From the NCBI GenBank assembly GCA_027485145.1, contig JAIXRO010000141.1, positions 1 through 64,000 of the forward strand: a stretch of 64,000 bases of DNA, given 5' to 3'. The translations under genes and the position numbers were made by a program. The notes beneath the pieces were generated by a model. The model made no database searches and was not told where the DNA came from. It worked only from the letters and a program-made list of their open reading frames with translations. Of the stretch, positions 28,973 through 38,187 are shown piece after piece. The DNA comes from Hyphomonadaceae bacterium. GTDB taxonomy: Bacteria > Pseudomonadota > Alphaproteobacteria > Caulobacterales > Hyphomonadaceae. Numbering within the stretch: position 1 is the first letter of the stretch; each line of letters starts with the position of its first letter.

Positions 28973-29143
28973 TCAGACCGCCAGACTCCCCGGCCTCAGC
29001 CAAACGAGCAACAGCGCCCCCACCCCGAGCACGGCAATCCCGAACCATGCGCCCGCGCCGACATAGAGGATGGCGGAAACCAGCATCGCGGCGCTCGTCA
29101 GCGTGAAGACCAGCGGCAGGACGGGATAGAGCGGCACACGGAA
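28973..29143 (-). pseudogene. Truncated 3' fragment of an APC permease gene (duplicate of 30419-30589)
   Basis: Encodes FRVPLYPVLPLVFTLTSAAMLVSAILYVGAGAWFGIAVLGVGALLLVWLRPGSLAV-stop; ~92% identical (about 14 mismatches counted by eye, no gaps) to the end of the intact permease gene. Confidence 0.9.
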
Positions 29144-29214
29144 CGTGAAAAGGTAGGTCAGATTGCAATACGCGCGACCAAGACTTCGATGATTTGTCGT
29201 TCGTCGGTCCTCAT

Positions 29215-30210
29215 CTATGGCGCCTTACTTGGTAGATATTCGGTAGGGGGAACTTTATACATAGAGAGAACGCTGGCGTCGTGGACGCTCTCCAAAGTCG
29301 AATCCACGGCTAGCTCTTCGGATTTCATCCGAATGCGAACGATCTTGGTTGCCAGCGCCGCGTACCCGGGGGCGGCTCGTTCAAACATGTAGTCAAGGTC
29401 GGACCTTGCGATGGTGGAGAACATACTCGCCCGAGGAGATCGACGAATCTCCTTGAAGTACCATTCCAGATCGTTCTGGATCGAAGGAAATTCGATGGCA
29501 GGGTCCCCGCGTCGCCTGTCTTTCGTGTTCTGATAGTACGTTGCCGCAGAACTTTCGAAATACTCCTCGCCAATTTGCTCGTCCACGTGGGAGGCCTTTT
29601 CACCTGTATGAAGCCAGTACTGGTCGGCCAAAATCTGTCGCGGGTTCCACACGAACAGCCCGCTCAGAGTGTTCGTGGTCTTGTGATAATCAGCCCGCCC
29701 GTAACGCGGAACGAGCGCGAAATCGAATTTCTCAAAGAACGACAATTCTAAAAATGTGATTTGGATGTTTAGTTCTTCGCTCTTCGTTCCGCAAAGCTCC
29801 TGCTTGCCTAACTCGATGAAATCCTGCTCGACCGCGGCCGCATAGGCCGAGACGTAGTCGGCTTCGAACTGCAGGTCGGTGGACGTAGACCCGGATGAGA
29901 CGAGATACTTGCCGACGACTTCCGGAAGACTCTCGCTCTGCTCTTCAAACGACACGGGCATCTCCACCGAATCGCCATACTGTCGCAGCTTCGCCAACAT
30001 TCGCGCTTGAATCTTGTATTCCGCACTCTCGGGATGCGGCATGGGTCTGGCAAGTCTAACTGAAGTTTGGACTCTGCAGGTTTCCAAGCCGTCGATCTTC
30101 GCCGCCTCCGCCGTTGACGGATTGCCATTCTTGGGGTCTTCGCACGCAACTATTCCCGCAAGCGGTGCCAGAAAAAGCAGCGATACACCAATGTCAGCAA
30201 TCTTCGACAA
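29215..30210 (-). CDS. Orphan putative lipoprotein, unknown function
   Basis: 331 aa; LLFLAPLAGIVAC lipobox-like; visibly less GC-rich than the surroundings; located between the two permease 3'-end copies. Confidence 0.7.
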   Translation of the reverse strand: MSKIADIGVSLLFLAPLAGIVACEDPKNGNPSTAEAAKIDGLETCRVQTSVRLARPMPHPESAEYKIQARMLAKLRQYGDSVEMPVSFEEQSESLPEVVGKYLVSSGSTSTDLQFEADYVSAYAAAVEQDFIELGKQELCGTKSEELNIQITFLELSFFEKFDFALVPRYGRADYHKTTNTLSGLFVWNPRQILADQYWLHTGEKASHVDEQIGEEYFESSAATYYQNTKDRRRGDPAIEFPSIQNDLEWYFKEIRRSPRASMFSTIARSDLDYMFERAAPGYAALATKIVRIRMKSEELAVDSTLESVHDASVLSMYKVPPTEYLPSKAP

Positions 30211-30418
30211 AAAATGCCCCAGTCGTCTACGGCGCAGTCCACTTCACTTCCTACTTTAGATATAGGGTAGTCCGCTTCCGACCACCAACCACCAAAAGGT
30301 GGCTCGTTTTGTTTGAACAGATTCCGGTCACTGGCTCAGCGTCTCTCCGTACGTCGAGATCAATTGTGCGGCCAACCTGCTCGCACTGGCCGCATCCGGC
30401 GAATAACGGCCATCGCTC

Positions 30419-31780
30419 TCAGACCGGCGCACTCCCCGGCTTCAGCCACGCCAGCAACACCGCCCCCACCCCGAGCACGGCAATCCCGAACCACGCCCCC
30501 GCGCCCACATAAAGGATGGCGGAAACCAGCATCGCGGCGCTCGTCAGCGTGAAGACCAGCGGCAGGACGGGATAAAGCGGCACGCGGAAGGGCCTCGGCT
30601 GATCCGGGAACTTGTGCCGGAGGCGGATGAGGGCAAAGCCGCTTGCGATCAGGAACATCCAGTAGATCGGCGCCGTATAGTCCACGAGGGTCTGGAATCC
30701 CTGATACGCCGCGCCGAGCGCGACAAGCGCCAGCGAGATTGCGCCCTGCAGGAGGATCGCGTTGCGCGGGCTCCGGGTGCGTTCATTCCAGCGCCCCGCC
30801 CAGCCGAGGGACGGGATCGCCGCTGCCGCGGCAAAAGTCGTCCGGGCACCGACGATGATGGTCGCGTTCAGCGAGGTGAACGCCGCCGCAACCACGCCGA
30901 TGGCCAGCACGAGGCCCGCCTGCGGTCCGAATGCGCGGTCCATCAGGTCTGCGGCGGGCGCATCGGAGCCGGCGAGCCCGTCGAGCCCCAGGCCGCGCAA
31001 CATGGCCCAGGCCGTCAACAGGTAAAGCGAAGTGATGATGGCGATGGCGACAACCAGCGCCCGCACCATGCCGCGTTCGCCGTCCTTGACCTCGGCGGAC
31101 AGCGTCGCCGATTCCGTCCAGCCGCCGAAGGCCAGCAGCACGAACACGAGGCCGTAGCCGAGGCCGCCCAGCGTCGGCGCCGCGCCTTCGCCCGGATCGG
31201 CCGGCGCGATATCGCGCACTTCGAGCCAGATCGCCGCCGCCGCGAGGGTCAGCAGCCCGAGCATCTCGAGCGCGACCATCGCGCTATCGCTGGCCTCGCC
31301 TTCGCGGCGCAGTTTGAGCGCGGTCGCGATGAGCACGCTGGCGAAGGCATAGATCGCCGGGCCGAACGGCCCGAGATCCACGACCCGGTTCATGTAATCC
31401 CCGATGACGAAACCCAGCAGCGCAATCGCGCCCGTATTGATGACGGCGAGCCGGGCCCAGGCAAACAGGAAAGCGAAACGCCGCCCGAAGGCCCGCTCAA
31501 GGAAATGATAGTCCCCGCCGGGGTGTGCGAAGGCCGTGGCCAGTTCCGAATAGCAAAGCGCGCCGGCCAGCGAGATCAGACCACCGATCGTCCAGAGGAG
31601 ATAGATGGCGACCTCGGACCCGGCATTCGAAGCGACGAGGGCGGGCGACTTGAAGATGCCGGCGCCGACCACCATCCCGACCGTCACGACGACCACATAG
31701 GCGGCCGACTTGTGCCGCCGGATGGCTCCGCTTGCCTCGCCCGGGGCCAGGACTTCAGACGAAGGGCGGTGCAAATCCAT
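30419..31780 (-). CDS. APC-family amino acid permease
   Basis: VTVGMVVGAGIFKSPALVASNAGSEVAIYLLWTIGGLISLAGALCYSELATAFAHPGGDYHFLERAFG; ATG at 31780. Confidence 0.9.
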   Translation of the reverse strand: MDLHRPSSEVLAPGEASGAIRRHKSAAYVVVVTVGMVVGAGIFKSPALVASNAGSEVAIYLLWTIGGLISLAGALCYSELATAFAHPGGDYHFLERAFGRRFAFLFAWARLAVINTGAIALLGFVIGDYMNRVVDLGPFGPAIYAFASVLIATALKLRREGEASDSAMVALEMLGLLTLAAAAIWLEVRDIAPADPGEGAAPTLGGLGYGLVFVLLAFGGWTESATLSAEVKDGERGMVRALVVAIAIITSLYLLTAWAMLRGLGLDGLAGSDAPAADLMDRAFGPQAGLVLAIGVVAAAFTSLNATIIVGARTTFAAAAAIPSLGWAGRWNERTRSPRNAILLQGAISLALVALGAAYQGFQTLVDYTAPIYWMFLIASGFALIRLRHKFPDQPRPFRVPLYPVLPLVFTLTSAAMLVSAILYVGAGAWFGIAVLGVGAVLLAWLKPGSAPV

Positions 31781-31970
31781 CAAGTCTCCAGAGCCGGCTC
31801 CGACCCAACAGGGACACGCGCGCTGCTGATCCGTCAATCCGTTTGTCTAAACAAAGGCTTCAGCAGGCGCCAAGCGCCCGTCCTAAAAGCAAAACCAGGT
31901 TTCGCGCCAAACCCTCATGAAGCAGACTTCCGGCGCCCACCCGTCCATCCGTAGACAGAACACACGCCGA

Positions 31971-33458
31971 TCAAAGCGCCCGCGCCAGGGCCGCGCGCCA
32001 ACCCTCCAGAAGGCTGGCCCGCGTCCCGGCGCCCATCGCCGGCTCAAACCGCTTGCCGGGAACGGCCCGCGCCGCCCAGCCGGCCGCGTCAATCCAGCCG
32101 AGCTGCATCGCGGCGGCCGCGGCCGCGCCGAGGGCCGTCATCTCGCGGTAGTCCGGACGCAGGACGGGCAGCGCGCAGATATCGGCGAGGAACTGCATCA
32201 GCCAGTCATTGCCGACCATGCCGCCATCGACGCGCAGCTCCGCAATCGGGGCGCCGTCGCCCGCGAAGGCGGCGAGCAGGTCATGCGTCTGATAGGCAAC
32301 CGATTCGAGGCCGGCGCGGACGAGATGCGCTGCGGTGGCGGCGCGGGTGAGCCCGGCGATGAGGCCGCGGGCTTCAGCGTTCCAGTGCGGCGCGCCGAGG
32401 CCTGTGAAGGCGGGCACCATGTAAACGCCGCCATTGTCCGGCAGGCCGGCCGCGGCGGCGGCGCTTTGCTCCGCACTCTGAATAAGCCCCAGATCATCGC
32501 GCAGCCATTTGATGACGGTGCCTGCGTTGAAGATGGAGCCTTCAAGCGCCATCGCCGCGGCCCCGGGCAAAGCGTAGCCCATCGTTCCGAGGAGGCGGTT
32601 GTCCGAGGCGGGGCGCACCGCGCCGGTGTTGGCAACGAGGAAGGCGCCGGTGCCGAAGGTGACCTTCGCCTGCCCGGGGGCAAGGCAGCCCTGGCCGACG
32701 AGCGCCGACTGCTGGTCGCCGAGGATGGAGCAGACGGGAATCGCGCGGCCGAACAGGGCGGGATCGGTCGCGCCATAGTCAGCAGCGCTGGGTTTGACGG
32801 ACGGCAGCAGCGAGGTCGGGACGTTCAGCATTGTGGCCATCTCGGCGCTCCAGCCCCCCGCGCTGCCGAGGCCGAGGCGGTAAAGCAGCGTGCGCGAGGC
32901 GTTGGTCACGTCGGTGGCGTGCACCTGTCCGCCGGTCAGGTTCCAGAGCAGGAACGCATCGACGGTGCCGAAAGCGAGTTCGCCAGCCTCTGCGCGGGCG
33001 CGGGCGCCGGGCACATTGTTCAGTATCCAGCCGATCTTGGTGCCGGAGAAGTAGGGATCGAGCAGAAGGCCAGTCTCGTCTTGAACGGCGGCTTCATGGC
33101 CACCCGCCTTCAGCGCGTCGCAGGCGGCGGCGGTGCGCCGGTCCTGCCAGATGATGGCGGGCGCGATGGGCTTGCCGGTCGTCCGCTCCCAGACGAGTGT
33201 GGTCTCACGCTGGTTGGTGATGCCGATGGCGGCAATCCGGTCAGCGCCGCCGGCCTTGGCGATCACCGAGCGGCAGACTGAAAGCGTGCGTGACCAGATC
33301 TCCTCGCCTTTCTGCTCGACCCAGCCATCGGCGGGGTATTGCAGGGCCACCTCCTCCTGCGCGAGGGCGACTTCCTTGAAACTGCGGTCATAGACAATCG
33401 CCCGCGTGGACGTGGTGCCCTCGTCGATGACGAGAATGAAATCAGCTTGCCTTGTCAC
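31971..33458 (-). CDS. glpK: Glycerol kinase
   Basis: 495 aa; DEGTTSTRAIVYD, ITNQRETTLVWERTTGKPIAPAIIWQDRRT, KVTFGTGAFLVANTG; GTG start. Confidence 0.95.
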   Translation of the reverse strand: MTRQADFILVIDEGTTSTRAIVYDRSFKEVALAQEEVALQYPADGWVEQKGEEIWSRTLSVCRSVIAKAGGADRIAAIGITNQRETTLVWERTTGKPIAPAIIWQDRRTAAACDALKAGGHEAAVQDETGLLLDPYFSGTKIGWILNNVPGARARAEAGELAFGTVDAFLLWNLTGGQVHATDVTNASRTLLYRLGLGSAGGWSAEMATMLNVPTSLLPSVKPSAADYGATDPALFGRAIPVCSILGDQQSALVGQGCLAPGQAKVTFGTGAFLVANTGAVRPASDNRLLGTMGYALPGAAAMALEGSIFNAGTVIKWLRDDLGLIQSAEQSAAAAAGLPDNGGVYMVPAFTGLGAPHWNAEARGLIAGLTRAATAAHLVRAGLESVAYQTHDLLAAFAGDGAPIAELRVDGGMVGNDWLMQFLADICALPVLRPDYREMTALGAAAAAAMQLGWIDAAGWAARAVPGKRFEPAMGAGTRASLLEGWRAALARAL

Positions 33459-33489
33459 TTGAAATTCCTTGTACTGACTTTCAACTTGA

Positions 33490-33762
33490 TCAATCGAACA
33501 CGCCTGTCAGACCCGCGTGCTTTGTCACCCACTTTGTCCAGTTGAGTAGCAAATAGGACAAGAGCAACACCAGGCCTGTTGCGACGACGCCGCCCAGAGC
33601 GACCGCTCCGCAAGTGGCGACCAAATACCAGTTCGAGCTGTAAACTCCGAAGCATGCAACGGCCAAAAAGCCCAAGGTTGCAAAGGCGCCGCCGAGTGCG
33701 ATCAGGATGCAAACCCACCCAAGCAGCCGGCTCACCTGGGGAACAAATCGGGGCGAGATCAT
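33490..33762 (-). CDS. Small membrane protein, unknown function
   Basis: 90 aa with two hydrophobic segments. Confidence 0.5.
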   Translation of the reverse strand: MISPRFVPQVSRLLGWVCILIALGGAFATLGFLAVACFGVYSSNWYLVATCGAVALGGVVATGLVLLLSYLLLNWTKWVTKHAGLTGVFD

Positions 33763-33766
33763 TAGG

Positions 33767-34132
33767 TCAGGCTTTCATCTGGGCAGGATCGTAGAAGAAG
33801 GTTTCGGCGGCGATGCGATCGCCGCGCCAAGTCTGCCATGCCACTTCTTCCATTGACCGCGTTCCGCCCGATTTCGGATGAAAGGTGAAGCGCCAGCGGA
33901 TCACCACGGTATCGCCTGCGATCAGAGGGTCTGCCAGCAGCTGCGTCTCGACCCGCAACATGCGGTCGAGCGTCGCCTGTTCCTGAGCGACAAGCGCGTC
34001 TCTCCCCTGCCGGGGCGGAGATTGATTCTCCTGCATGGAAGCGTCCGGCGTGTACCAGTCGCGGATCGCGCCGGCATGGTCACCGCTGAGCACCTGCGCC
34101 GTGAAGCGCCGGACCGTTTCAATTGCAGGCAT
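33767..34132 (-). CDS. SnoaL/NTF2-like protein
   Basis: 121 aa; FTAQVLSGDHAGAIRDWYTPDASMQENQSPPRQGRDALVAQEQATLDRM ... WQTWRGDRIAAETFFYDP. Confidence 0.75.
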   Translation of the reverse strand: MPAIETVRRFTAQVLSGDHAGAIRDWYTPDASMQENQSPPRQGRDALVAQEQATLDRMLRVETQLLADPLIAGDTVVIRWRFTFHPKSGGTRSMEEVAWQTWRGDRIAAETFFYDPAQMKA

Positions 34133-34179
34133 GGAGACTCCCTTGTCGGTAAGTCCCTAGCACGCCCGCTTTGTCTGGC

Positions 34180-34647
34180 TCAACGCACCTCCCGCCTTTG
34201 GCCCCGGTCTCCGAACCACCAGAGGGTCGCCGCCGTCGCCGCAAAGGTGGTCGTCTCGATGATGCCTGCCCGGGCGTCCGCCGCCGCGCCGAGATAGACA
34301 AGACCGGTGATGATCCAGAGAAGCAACGTCAGCAATGGCCTTGTCAGGGCCCGGACTGCGTTCACCCACCTGTAGCTATCGCCGATGGCCGCTTCGGCCG
34401 CCATCGATGACGCGAGCCCTTGCCAGGCTCCCGCCGTTTGCGCGAGGTCTTCCTGCCCCGCGAGTTCAGATGCCCTCGCCTTCATCTGAAGTTCTACCAG
34501 CGCCGCTTCGTGCTTCCAGCGCGCTTGTTCCTGCGTGTTTTCCTGCCGGCGCTCAATCAGCCCGGCGATCCGCCCGATCACCGTGCCAAGAAGACCGAAA
34601 ACGCCGCCGCCCGCCGCGCTCGCGGCCAGTCCGATTATGTCCGCCAT
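34180..34647 (-). CDS. GTA-type 3TM holin-like protein (DUF3154/GTA_holin_3TM-like)
   Basis: N-terminal Gly-rich TM, charged amphipathic middle (ERRQENTQEQARWKHEAALVELQMKARASEL), then RWVNAVRALTRPLLTLLLWIITGLVYL; start overlaps the M15 peptidase stop. Confidence 0.68.
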   Translation of the reverse strand: MADIIGLAASAAGGGVFGLLGTVIGRIAGLIERRQENTQEQARWKHEAALVELQMKARASELAGQEDLAQTAGAWQGLASSMAAEAAIGDSYRWVNAVRALTRPLLTLLLWIITGLVYLGAAADARAGIIETTTFAATAATLWWFGDRGQRREVR

Positions 34648-35054
34648 GAGATTGCCGCTCCCGGGTAAGTCCATGCGGCGGGTGTCTTCCGCCGGTCGAG
34701 ATGAAGGAATGTCCGTCCACGGCCGATACCGGTGAAACCGCACGCCTTGGCGAACGCTAGGAGCGCGTGCCGGTCGTGGCCCGCGAGCGCGATATCCACG
34801 GCGATGCGCCGGTGACGCGATTCCACCGCGCCGCCGACCACCATGTTGCGCACCGCGCAGCGATGGCCGGAATTGATCCGGATTTTCTTGCCCACTTTTT
34901 CCCGCAGCGCCTCCAGCGCATCGAGGAATGCCGGGTCATGCCAGTATTCACCATGGCAGCCACCGGCCCTGCATTTGCAGGCCAGTTCCGCCGGGCGGAA
35001 ATGCGGCCAGCGCCAGCCAGCCATCGAAAAATCCTTGTACGAAGCAATCAGCAT
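34635..35054 (-). CDS. M15-type peptidase (phage endolysin-like)
   Basis: KKIRINSGHRCAVRNMVVGGAVESRHRRIAVDIA ... GFTGIGRGRTFLHLDRR matches M15_3 metal-binding motifs. Confidence 0.82.
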   Translation of the reverse strand: MLIASYKDFSMAGWRWPHFRPAELACKCRAGGCHGEYWHDPAFLDALEALREKVGKKIRINSGHRCAVRNMVVGGAVESRHRRIAVDIALAGHDRHALLAFAKACGFTGIGRGRTFLHLDRRKTPAAWTYPGAAISWRT

Positions 35055-35286
35055 TCCCGGATTATGCCTCCGCCCCGGACCCTGCCGGATTGGCGCTGCC
35101 CGAAAAAGTTCAGCGGCGAGCACGCTGCGCGGCTTCACATGCCTGTTTTCATGAAGGAAAAAGTCGATGCGCGGCGATGAAATATTTTCGCGACGGGCGC
35201 CGGAAATGGCCAGAAGTGAGGGATAAGCCGAAACTTATGCAACAAAACTCCGCCGTTCAGACCGGGTCAAACGAGAGCCAAAACGA

Positions 35287-35312
35287 GTCATCCCGGCTTT
35301 CGCCGGGATGAC
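35287..35312. repeat. REP-like hairpin GTCATCCCGGC-TTTC-GCCGGGATGAC
   Basis: Perfect 11-bp inverted repeat with 4-nt loop in the intergenic gap downstream of the 35343-36338 gene. Confidence 0.8.
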
Positions 35313-35342
35313 AAGGTGGTCCCTGGCAGAGTTGGTTTCGGA

Positions 35343-36338
35343 CTACGCCGTAACAGTCTGCTTGCGCACGAAGCCGAGACCCTTGGCCAGCGCGGCGCGC
35401 GCGTCATCGTACTCGCGCACGAGCTGGTCCACGAACACTTGCGTCGGCATCCGGGCCTTGATGGCGCCGATGCCCTGGCCGCAGCCCCAGATGTCCTTCC
35501 AGGCCTTGGCTTCGGTATTGCCGCCGGAGCCGAAGTTCATCTTCGAAGGATCGCTTTCGGGCAGGTTGTCCGGGTCCAGGCCGGCCGCGATGATCGACGG
35601 CTTCAGGTAGTTGCCGTGCACGCCGGTGAACAGGTTCGTGTAGACAATGTCTTCCGCGCCGTACTGGGCGATGGCGTCCTTGTAGCCGTCCGGGGCGTTC
35701 GCCTCATCGCAGGAGATGAAGGCAGAGCCGATATAGCCAAGGTCTGCGCCCATCGCGAGCGCGGCAGCGACGGCGCCGCCATTGGCGATGGAGCCGGAGA
35801 GCGCGAGCGGGCCATCGAAGAATTCGCGGATTTCCTGGATCAGCGCAAAGGGCGACAGCGTCCCGGCATGGCCGCCGGCGCCGGTGCACACCGCGATCAG
35901 ACCGTCGGCGCCTTTTTCCAGGGCTTTCTTCGCAAAGAACGTATCGATCACATCGTGCAAGACGATGCCGCCATAGGAATGGATCGCATCATTCACGTCC
36001 TTGCGGGCGCCGAGCGAGGTGATGATCACCGGCACCTTGAACTTCACGCAGGCTTCGATGTCATGCTCAAGGCGGTTGTTGGTCTTGTGGACGATCTGGT
36101 TCACCGCAAACGGCGCGGCCGGGCGGTCAGGATTTTTGAGATTGTACTCGGCGAGTTCGGTGGTGATCCGGTCCAGCCACTCATGGAGAACCGGGCCGGG
36201 ACGGGCGTTGAGGGCGGGGAAGCTGCCGACGACGCCGGCCTTGCACTGGGCGATCACGAGATCCGGCGTGGAGATGATGAAGAGCGGCGACGCGATCACC
36301 GGGATGCGCAGGTTCTGAAGGATGGGCGGCAGCGACAT
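35343..36338 (-). CDS. Nitronate monooxygenase family protein
   Basis: 331 aa; PVIASPLFIISTPDLVIAQCKAGVVGSFPALNARP ... GADGLIAVCTGAGGHAGTLSPFALIQEIREFF. Confidence 0.88.
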   Translation of the reverse strand: MSLPPILQNLRIPVIASPLFIISTPDLVIAQCKAGVVGSFPALNARPGPVLHEWLDRITTELAEYNLKNPDRPAAPFAVNQIVHKTNNRLEHDIEACVKFKVPVIITSLGARKDVNDAIHSYGGIVLHDVIDTFFAKKALEKGADGLIAVCTGAGGHAGTLSPFALIQEIREFFDGPLALSGSIANGGAVAAALAMGADLGYIGSAFISCDEANAPDGYKDAIAQYGAEDIVYTNLFTGVHGNYLKPSIIAAGLDPDNLPESDPSKMNFGSGGNTEAKAWKDIWGCGQGIGAIKARMPTQVFVDQLVREYDDARAALAKGLGFVRKQTVTA

Positions 36339-36425
36339 GAGCGTTTGACTCCAAGAGGGAAAGTTCCGGACCAGAACCTAAACTCCGGGCGCGCCGGAGC
36401 AAGCCTTACGTTAGGGGAAGCGGCC

Positions 36426-36989
36426 TCACTTCGCGAGGTCCGGGTCGAGGGTCAGGTCATCGTCGAGTTGCACGCCGAACGCGTTCAGCATCATCGAGAC
36501 CTGGGTGTACTGGCCGACCGTCATCACAAGGTCCATGCGCTGTTTTTCGGTGAGCGAGGACAGCTGCGCCCAGGTCGCGTCGGTGATGAAGGCGTCGGAG
36601 GTCAGCTCGTCGGTGGCGCGCAGCAAGGCGGCGTCGAGAGCGCGCCAGCCGGGAGCGTCGGGGCCAGCCTTGATGCGGGTGATCTCGTCGTCCGTCAGGC
36701 CGCACTGCTTGCCGATCCGCACATGTTGCGCCCATTCATAGCCGGACTTCCAGTTGAAGCCGGCGCGCAGGATGACGAGTTCGCGTTCGCGCGGCGCGAG
36801 GCTGTTGTAATCGGAAAGGATGTAACCGCCCCAGCGTCCGAAGGCCTTGTAGGCCTTGGGCGCGCGCGCGAGCGTACGGAAGATGTTGAACACCGGCCCC
36901 CGGCCGAACTGGGCGGCGAGCGCCTCTTTCTGCTCGGCGGTCATGTCCGCGTCGGCGAGGGGCTGAATTCGCGGGCTCTTGAGGCGCAT
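36426..36989 (-). CDS. Carboxymuconolactone decarboxylase/AhpD-like protein
   Basis: 187 aa; LAPRERELVILRAGFNWKSGYEWAQHVRIGKQCGLTDDEI. Confidence 0.85.
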   Translation of the reverse strand: MRLKSPRIQPLADADMTAEQKEALAAQFGRGPVFNIFRTLARAPKAYKAFGRWGGYILSDYNSLAPRERELVILRAGFNWKSGYEWAQHVRIGKQCGLTDDEITRIKAGPDAPGWRALDAALLRATDELTSDAFITDATWAQLSSLTEKQRMDLVMTVGQYTQVSMMLNAFGVQLDDDLTLDPDLAK

Positions 36990-37064
36990 CTGTCTGTTTC
37001 CTCCGGCGTTTCTCTTCGCCGGAGTAAAGGCCGAAGGCCGCAGCCGAACAAGACCCTCCGAATG

Positions 37065-38117
37065 TCAGATCGTGGCGGGCCCGAAGATCGGCGTGTTGGT
37101 CCGGTCGAGCGCCGATGCGCGGGTGCGCGCCGGATCGTCGGCGGCCTTGTCGATGGCGGTCTCGGTTGCGGCGTCAGCAATGCCGGTCACTGGCAGGCCG
37201 TTCTCCTGCTGGAAAGCGACCACCGCCCGGCGGGTGGCCTGGCCGAAGGCGCCGTCCACGCCGCCGGTGGCGATGCCGAGGGTTTCGAGGTCCTGCTGGA
37301 GTTCGCGGACCCGGGCGCCCCTGCTGCCGACCTTGAGCGGCTTGAGCGAAGGCGGCTCGGGCGCGGCGGCTGCGGCGAGGATGGCGTCCTCCCGCGCAAC
37401 CGGCGCAAAGGTGTACGGCGTCTGGGTCACCGACAGCGCGGTTTCGGTCCATAGGATGCGCAGGTCCTCGTGATTGGCAGCGGCGGCCGCATTGGCATCA
37501 CCCCGGTTGACGGCGCGCGACACCTTCACCGCATCGTTGGTGTCGGCAAGTTCGTTGAGGCGGTTGGTCTTCCAGAAGGCGGCGGCGACTTCGACCGACT
37601 TTTTGAGGTCGCGCTTGATGATGTCGGGATCGTTCGCGAGATCAATGCCGGCGGCTTCGCCATACCGAGTGTAGTTGTCCCGGCCGGTGAGCTGGATGAA
37701 GCCGCGGCCGCGGAATTTGTATCCGTCGCCCTCCTGCACGTTGCCGAGGTCGGCGCGGCCGCCATAGACGGTGTTGGCGATCAGTTCCGGCTTGCGGGCA
37801 TGCTGTTTGGCGAGGATCGGATTGCGGCGATAAACCCGGAACGTCTTCATCAGGCCTTCGGCGGAATAGCTGAAACCTTCCTCGGTGTATTTGAGCCAAC
37901 CGGTCTCAACCAGGCCTTGCCCGAAGAAGTGGCCAAGGCGCAAAGCCGTGTTGATTTCATAACGCTCGAGCACCTCCCACGACTCAATGATGGCCTTCAT
38001 GTAGCGGCCCTGGGTGCCGAGCTTCAGAATGTCCCAACCGTTGCGGCCGGGCAGAAGCCTCGCGATGCGGTCAAGATCGACATCGCCCACACCTTTGATT
38101 GTCACGAACATTGCCAT
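37065..38117 (-). CDS. GH19-like endolysin with C-terminal peptidoglycan-binding domain
   Basis: NTALRLGHFFGQGLVETGWLKYTEEGFSYSAEGLMKTF; YGGRADLGNVQEGDGYKFRGRGFIQLTGRDNYTRYGEAAGIDL; C-terminal LQQDLETLGIATGGVDGAFGQATRRAVVAFQQENGLPVTGIAD. Confidence 0.87.
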   Translation of the reverse strand: MAMFVTIKGVGDVDLDRIARLLPGRNGWDILKLGTQGRYMKAIIESWEVLERYEINTALRLGHFFGQGLVETGWLKYTEEGFSYSAEGLMKTFRVYRRNPILAKQHARKPELIANTVYGGRADLGNVQEGDGYKFRGRGFIQLTGRDNYTRYGEAAGIDLANDPDIIKRDLKKSVEVAAAFWKTNRLNELADTNDAVKVSRAVNRGDANAAAAANHEDLRILWTETALSVTQTPYTFAPVAREDAILAAAAAPEPPSLKPLKVGSRGARVRELQQDLETLGIATGGVDGAFGQATRRAVVAFQQENGLPVTGIADAATETAIDKAADDPARTRASALDRTNTPIFGPATI

Positions 38118-38187
38118 GTCATGCCCTCCCCACCGCCCGCAGTGCAGTCAGTATAGCAGGATTTGCAACAAATGGGTGACTGGCCGA

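Noticed and set aside
30289-30302. CCACC-AAAA-GGTGG hairpin as a terminator
   Set aside because: Only a 5-bp stem followed by an interrupted T-tract; too weak to call.
29150-30418. Insertion sequence
   Set aside because: No transposase-like ORF and no terminal inverted repeats noticed; the only ORF is a lipoprotein-like protein.
27839-30420. tRNA-Thr as the integration site of a genomic island containing the 29-30 kb insert
   Set aside because: lgt is intact between the tRNA and the insert, no integrase is present, and no repeated tRNA 3' end was seen nearby. The duplicated sequence is the permease 3' end instead.
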